Shown: piece by piece, positions 5,374 through 6,563 of the stretch
Layout: the number at the start of each line of letters is the position of its first letter
How positions within the stretch are numbered: the first letter of the stretch is position 1
Source of the DNA: an uncultured Caulobacteraceae bacterium
Lineage (GTDB): Bacteria; Pseudomonadota; Alphaproteobacteria; Caulobacterales; Caulobacteraceae
Assembly (NCBI GenBank): GCA_937952995.1
Contig: CALFYB010000341.1
Span: forward strand, 1 to 6,563
Length of the DNA: 6,563 bases
Direction: 5' to 3'
Position numbers and translations under genes: made by a program
Notes under the pieces: model-generated
Seen by the model: only the letters and a program-made list of their open reading frames with translations
Database searches by the model: none
What the model was told of the DNA's origin: nothing

Positions 5374-5541
5374 GGATTGGAAACAGCGGAGTGACGCGTG
5401 TTTCGAACAGGGTTCAGCCGGTCCCACGGACCGTCCCGTTCAAGGTCGCAAGAAGGGCCCTCCGGCCCTGCCCCCAGCCTCGTCGCTGCATCCCATCCTC
5501 ATCCGACCAAAGGGCGGTCCATCGCGGACGCGCCCTTTTTT
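5374..5541 (+). ncRNA. Structured leader RNA ahead of phoH: candidate attenuator, riboswitch or independent sRNA
   Basis: About 170 nt with dense potential pairing, ending in a strong terminator just before the phoH ribosome site. Outer stem: GGATTGG (5374-5380) with CCCATCC (5492-5498, one mismatch) and CAGCG (5384-5388) with CGCTG (5484-5488). Inside are two hairpins. The first is GAAC/GTTC plus GGG/CCC plus CGGTCC/GGACCG (5405-5441); the second is AGGGCC-CTCC-GGCCCT (5454-5469). The 3' side of the first hairpin (GGACCG 5428-5433 and CCC 5435-5437) is complementary over nine bases, with one bulged T, to GGGCGGTCC (5512-5520), the 5' arm of the terminator. Terminator and antiterminator forms are therefore mutually exclusive. 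No ATG-initiated leader peptide is evident inside the segment. I do not recognise a known RNA family. Transcription start and direction are inferred. Confidence 0.45.
5509..5541 (+). terminator. Strong intrinsic terminator immediately upstream of phoH
   Basis: AAAGGGCG (5509-5516) pairs with CGCCCTTT (5531-5538), and GTCC (5517-5520) with GGAC (5526-5529), with one bulged G (5530) and a five-base loop, making a 12-bp stem. A run of six T residues (5536-5541) follows. The phoH start codon is only 36 nt downstream, so any transcript started upstream must pass this hairpin to express phoH. Confidence 0.75.
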
Positions 5542-5576
5542 ATTGCCGTTTTTTCAGTCCAATTGCGGAGGCTTCC

Positions 5577-6422
5577 ATGACCAAAAGAGCCCTGAAGCGT
5601 ATGGTGCGCGAAGGTGTGTTCGATGCCGGACAGTTTGAAGACCCCAAGGTTCGCCGGTTGCCGGTCGAGCGTGGCTGGTCTCCGATTGGGACACACGCCG
5701 CCGGACCTGACCGAGACGCCGACCGAGAGCAGGGCTACGTCAAGACCATAAAACCCAAATCAGCCGGTCAGAAGCAGTTGATGGACGCCATCGATGCCAA
5801 GGCCATGGTGCTGGCGCTGGGTCCCGCAGGCACGGGCAAGACCTATCTGGCCGTTGCGCAAGCCGTCTCGCAGCTCATCACCGGATCGGTGGACCGGCTC
5901 ATCCTCTCCCGCCCGGCTGTGGAAGCGGGTGAGCGTCTGGGCTTTCTGCCCGGTGACTTGAAAGAGAAAATCTTCCCTTACTTGCGTCCTTTATACGATG
6001 CTCTGTACGAGATGATGGAGCTAGAGGAAGCTGAGCGACTCATCGAAAAAGGAGCCATCGAGATTGCTCCCCTCGCCTACATGCGTGGGCGAACCCTGAA
6101 AAATGCATTCATCATTCTAGATGAGGCTCAAAATACGACGACTGAGCAGATGCTCATGTTTTTGACCCGCCTTGGAGAAGGTGCTCGTTGCGTGATCACG
6201 GGAGATCCCTCCCAGGTGGACTTACGTAGGCATGTGAAATCCGGCCTGCGCGAGGCTGTCGAAGTCCTTCAAGGTGTTCCTGGGGTGAAGTTTGTGAACT
6301 TTTTAGCCAAGGATATTGTCCGTCTACCGGTCGTTCAACGCATCATTGAGGCCTATGATCGACACCGAAAAGCTATGGATAATGCCAAATTTGAGAAGGC
6401 TGATCAAACGAACAAGCAATGA
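5577..6422 (+). CDS. PhoH-like P-loop ATPase (short PhoH paralogue)
   Basis: A 281-residue PhoH-family ATPase, a cytoplasmic P-loop protein with a helicase-like core and proposed roles in RNA metabolism and stress; the exact function is unsettled. Seen: Walker A GPAGTGKT (82-89), SRPAVEAGERLGFLPGDL (111-128), PLAYMRGRTL (155-164), Walker B with IILDEAQNTT (169-178, D172/E173), and TGDPSQVDL (198-206). The N-terminal 60 residues are short and charged, with no added RNA-binding domain, so it is a compact paralogue rather than the longer YbeZ form. ATG at 5577 is chosen because GGAGG lies 6 nt upstream. The frame is open upstream to a GTG at 5391, but that would run translation through a terminator hairpin and add a low-complexity Arg/Pro-rich stretch. 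GC drops from about 68% (5821-5940) to about 49% (5941-6420) within the gene. Confidence 0.88.
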   Translation: MTKRALKRMVREGVFDAGQFEDPKVRRLPVERGWSPIGTHAAGPDRDADREQGYVKTIKPKSAGQKQLMDAIDAKAMVLALGPAGTGKTYLAVAQAVSQLITGSVDRLILSRPAVEAGERLGFLPGDLKEKIFPYLRPLYDALYEMMELEEAERLIEKGAIEIAPLAYMRGRTLKNAFIILDEAQNTTTEQMLMFLTRLGEGARCVITGDPSQVDLRRHVKSGLREAVEVLQGVPGVKFVNFLAKDIVRLPVVQRIIEAYDRHRKAMDNAKFEKADQTNKQ

Positions 6423-6437
6423 AGTGAAACGTTTCTT

Positions 6438-6448
6438 GTCTGACAGAC
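6438..6448. repeat. Short perfect dyad after phoH
   Basis: GTCTG-A-CAGAC is an 11-bp perfect inverted repeat located 16 nt after the phoH stop codon. No T-run follows on either strand, so it does not look like a terminator. It lies upstream of a possible ORF start at 6496 and could be an operator or chance. Confidence 0.25.
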
Positions 6449-6495
6449 GAAATGTGCTAGCTTCGTGATCCAGATCTTCCCCACACACAACACCG

Positions 6496-6563
6496 ATGTT
6501 TGAATCCATTCGCCGGGCAAAACTCCAACGAGAAGGTCTCTCTTGTGGCAAAAAACGCCGCAA
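6496..6563 (+). CDS. Possible start of an unidentified ORF, cut by the window end
   Basis: ATG at 6496 opens a frame of 22 codons plus two bases with no stop before the window ends. The visible peptide is basic (MFESIRRAKLQREGL, then SCGKKRR). No clear ribosome-binding sequence precedes it, and only a poor promoter-like match (GCTAGCTT near 6457) is seen. The peptide is too short to assign to a family. The low GC of this tail matches the second half of phoH. It may be a real gene entering the next region or a chance frame. Confidence 0.25.
   Translation, partial: MFESIRRAKLQREGLSCGKKRR

Noticed and set aside
5374..5541. Identification as 6S RNA (SsrS)
   Set aside because: Size and a closing stem are suggestive, but the two inner hairpins and the missing clear central bubble do not match what I know of 6S. 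A covariance search would settle it, so no family name is given.
5391..5576. An upstream in-frame extension of PhoH from GTG 5391 (62 more residues)
   Set aside because: It lacks a convincing ribosome site, encodes an Arg/Pro-rich low-complexity stretch, and would cross a strong terminator hairpin. ATG 5577 has an ideal GGAGG 6 nt upstream and fits the family.
6324..6563. Minus-strand frame over the end of phoH and the window edge
   Set aside because: It overlaps the conserved PhoH C-terminus in antisense and has no recognisable motif or start signal.
1..6563. CRISPR array, insertion sequence, integrase, toxin-antitoxin or phage-defence system
   Set aside because: No regularly spaced repeats, transposase motifs, terminal inverted repeats or small toxin-antitoxin gene pairs are visible. 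The only exact direct repeat of note is the two-copy TAGTCACGTGAT pair.

Overview
The window looks like chromosomal DNA of an alphaproteobacterium, most plausibly from the Caulobacterales. The basis is a GC-rich coding background, a tRNA of alphaproteobacterial style, several promoter-like sites close to the Caulobacter housekeeping form (TTGAC-type -35, GCTA-type -10), and a short PhoH paralogue. The taxonomic call is inference from style; no marker gene is present.

Layout, left to right. (1) A CDF-family zinc/divalent metal exporter with a His-rich N-terminus (50-1042, +), ending at a weak A/T-stem terminator. (2) A lower-GC stretch (about 1043-1890). It holds a strong leftward-pointing intrinsic terminator (1132-1160, -) with no recognised gene feeding it, a possible 11-codon ORF just upstream of that terminator, and a membrane-anchored DUF4760-like protein (1291-1839, +). 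(3) A CAU-anticodon tRNA, best read as tRNA-Ile2 (1892-1967, -), with its own promoter. (4) A secreted SIMPL-domain protein (2106-2852, +), convergent with a lipoprotein class D beta-lactamase (2856-3734, -) across only 3 bp. (5) A leftward pair: a gamma-class carbonic anhydrase/PaaY-like hexapeptide protein (4709-5236, -) followed by a CaiD-like crotonase (3874-4653, -). A strong 3'-UTR hairpin and a separate promoter lie between the crotonase and the beta-lactamase. (6) A 340-bp intergenic region (5237-5576) between the carbonic anhydrase gene and a PhoH-like ATPase. It carries two exact 12-bp copies of a palindrome-containing repeat (core TCACGTGA, 35 bp apart), a structured RNA segment, and a 12-bp-stem intrinsic terminator placed immediately before the phoH ribosome binding site. 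(7) The PhoH-like ATPase (5577-6422, +), whose GC content falls sharply partway through, and a low-GC tail with the start of a possible further ORF.

Functionally this is mostly housekeeping and stress-type content: metal efflux, CoA-thioester metabolism, envelope protein, intrinsic beta-lactamase, RNA/ATPase protein. No CRISPR array, transposase, integrase, toxin-antitoxin pair or recognised defence system is visible. The best candidate for something undescribed is the phoH leader. One arm of its upstream hairpin is exactly complementary (with one bulged base) to the 5' arm of the terminator, which is the geometry of a transcription attenuator or riboswitch. The twin TCACGTGA sites in the same intergenic region are the second candidate.
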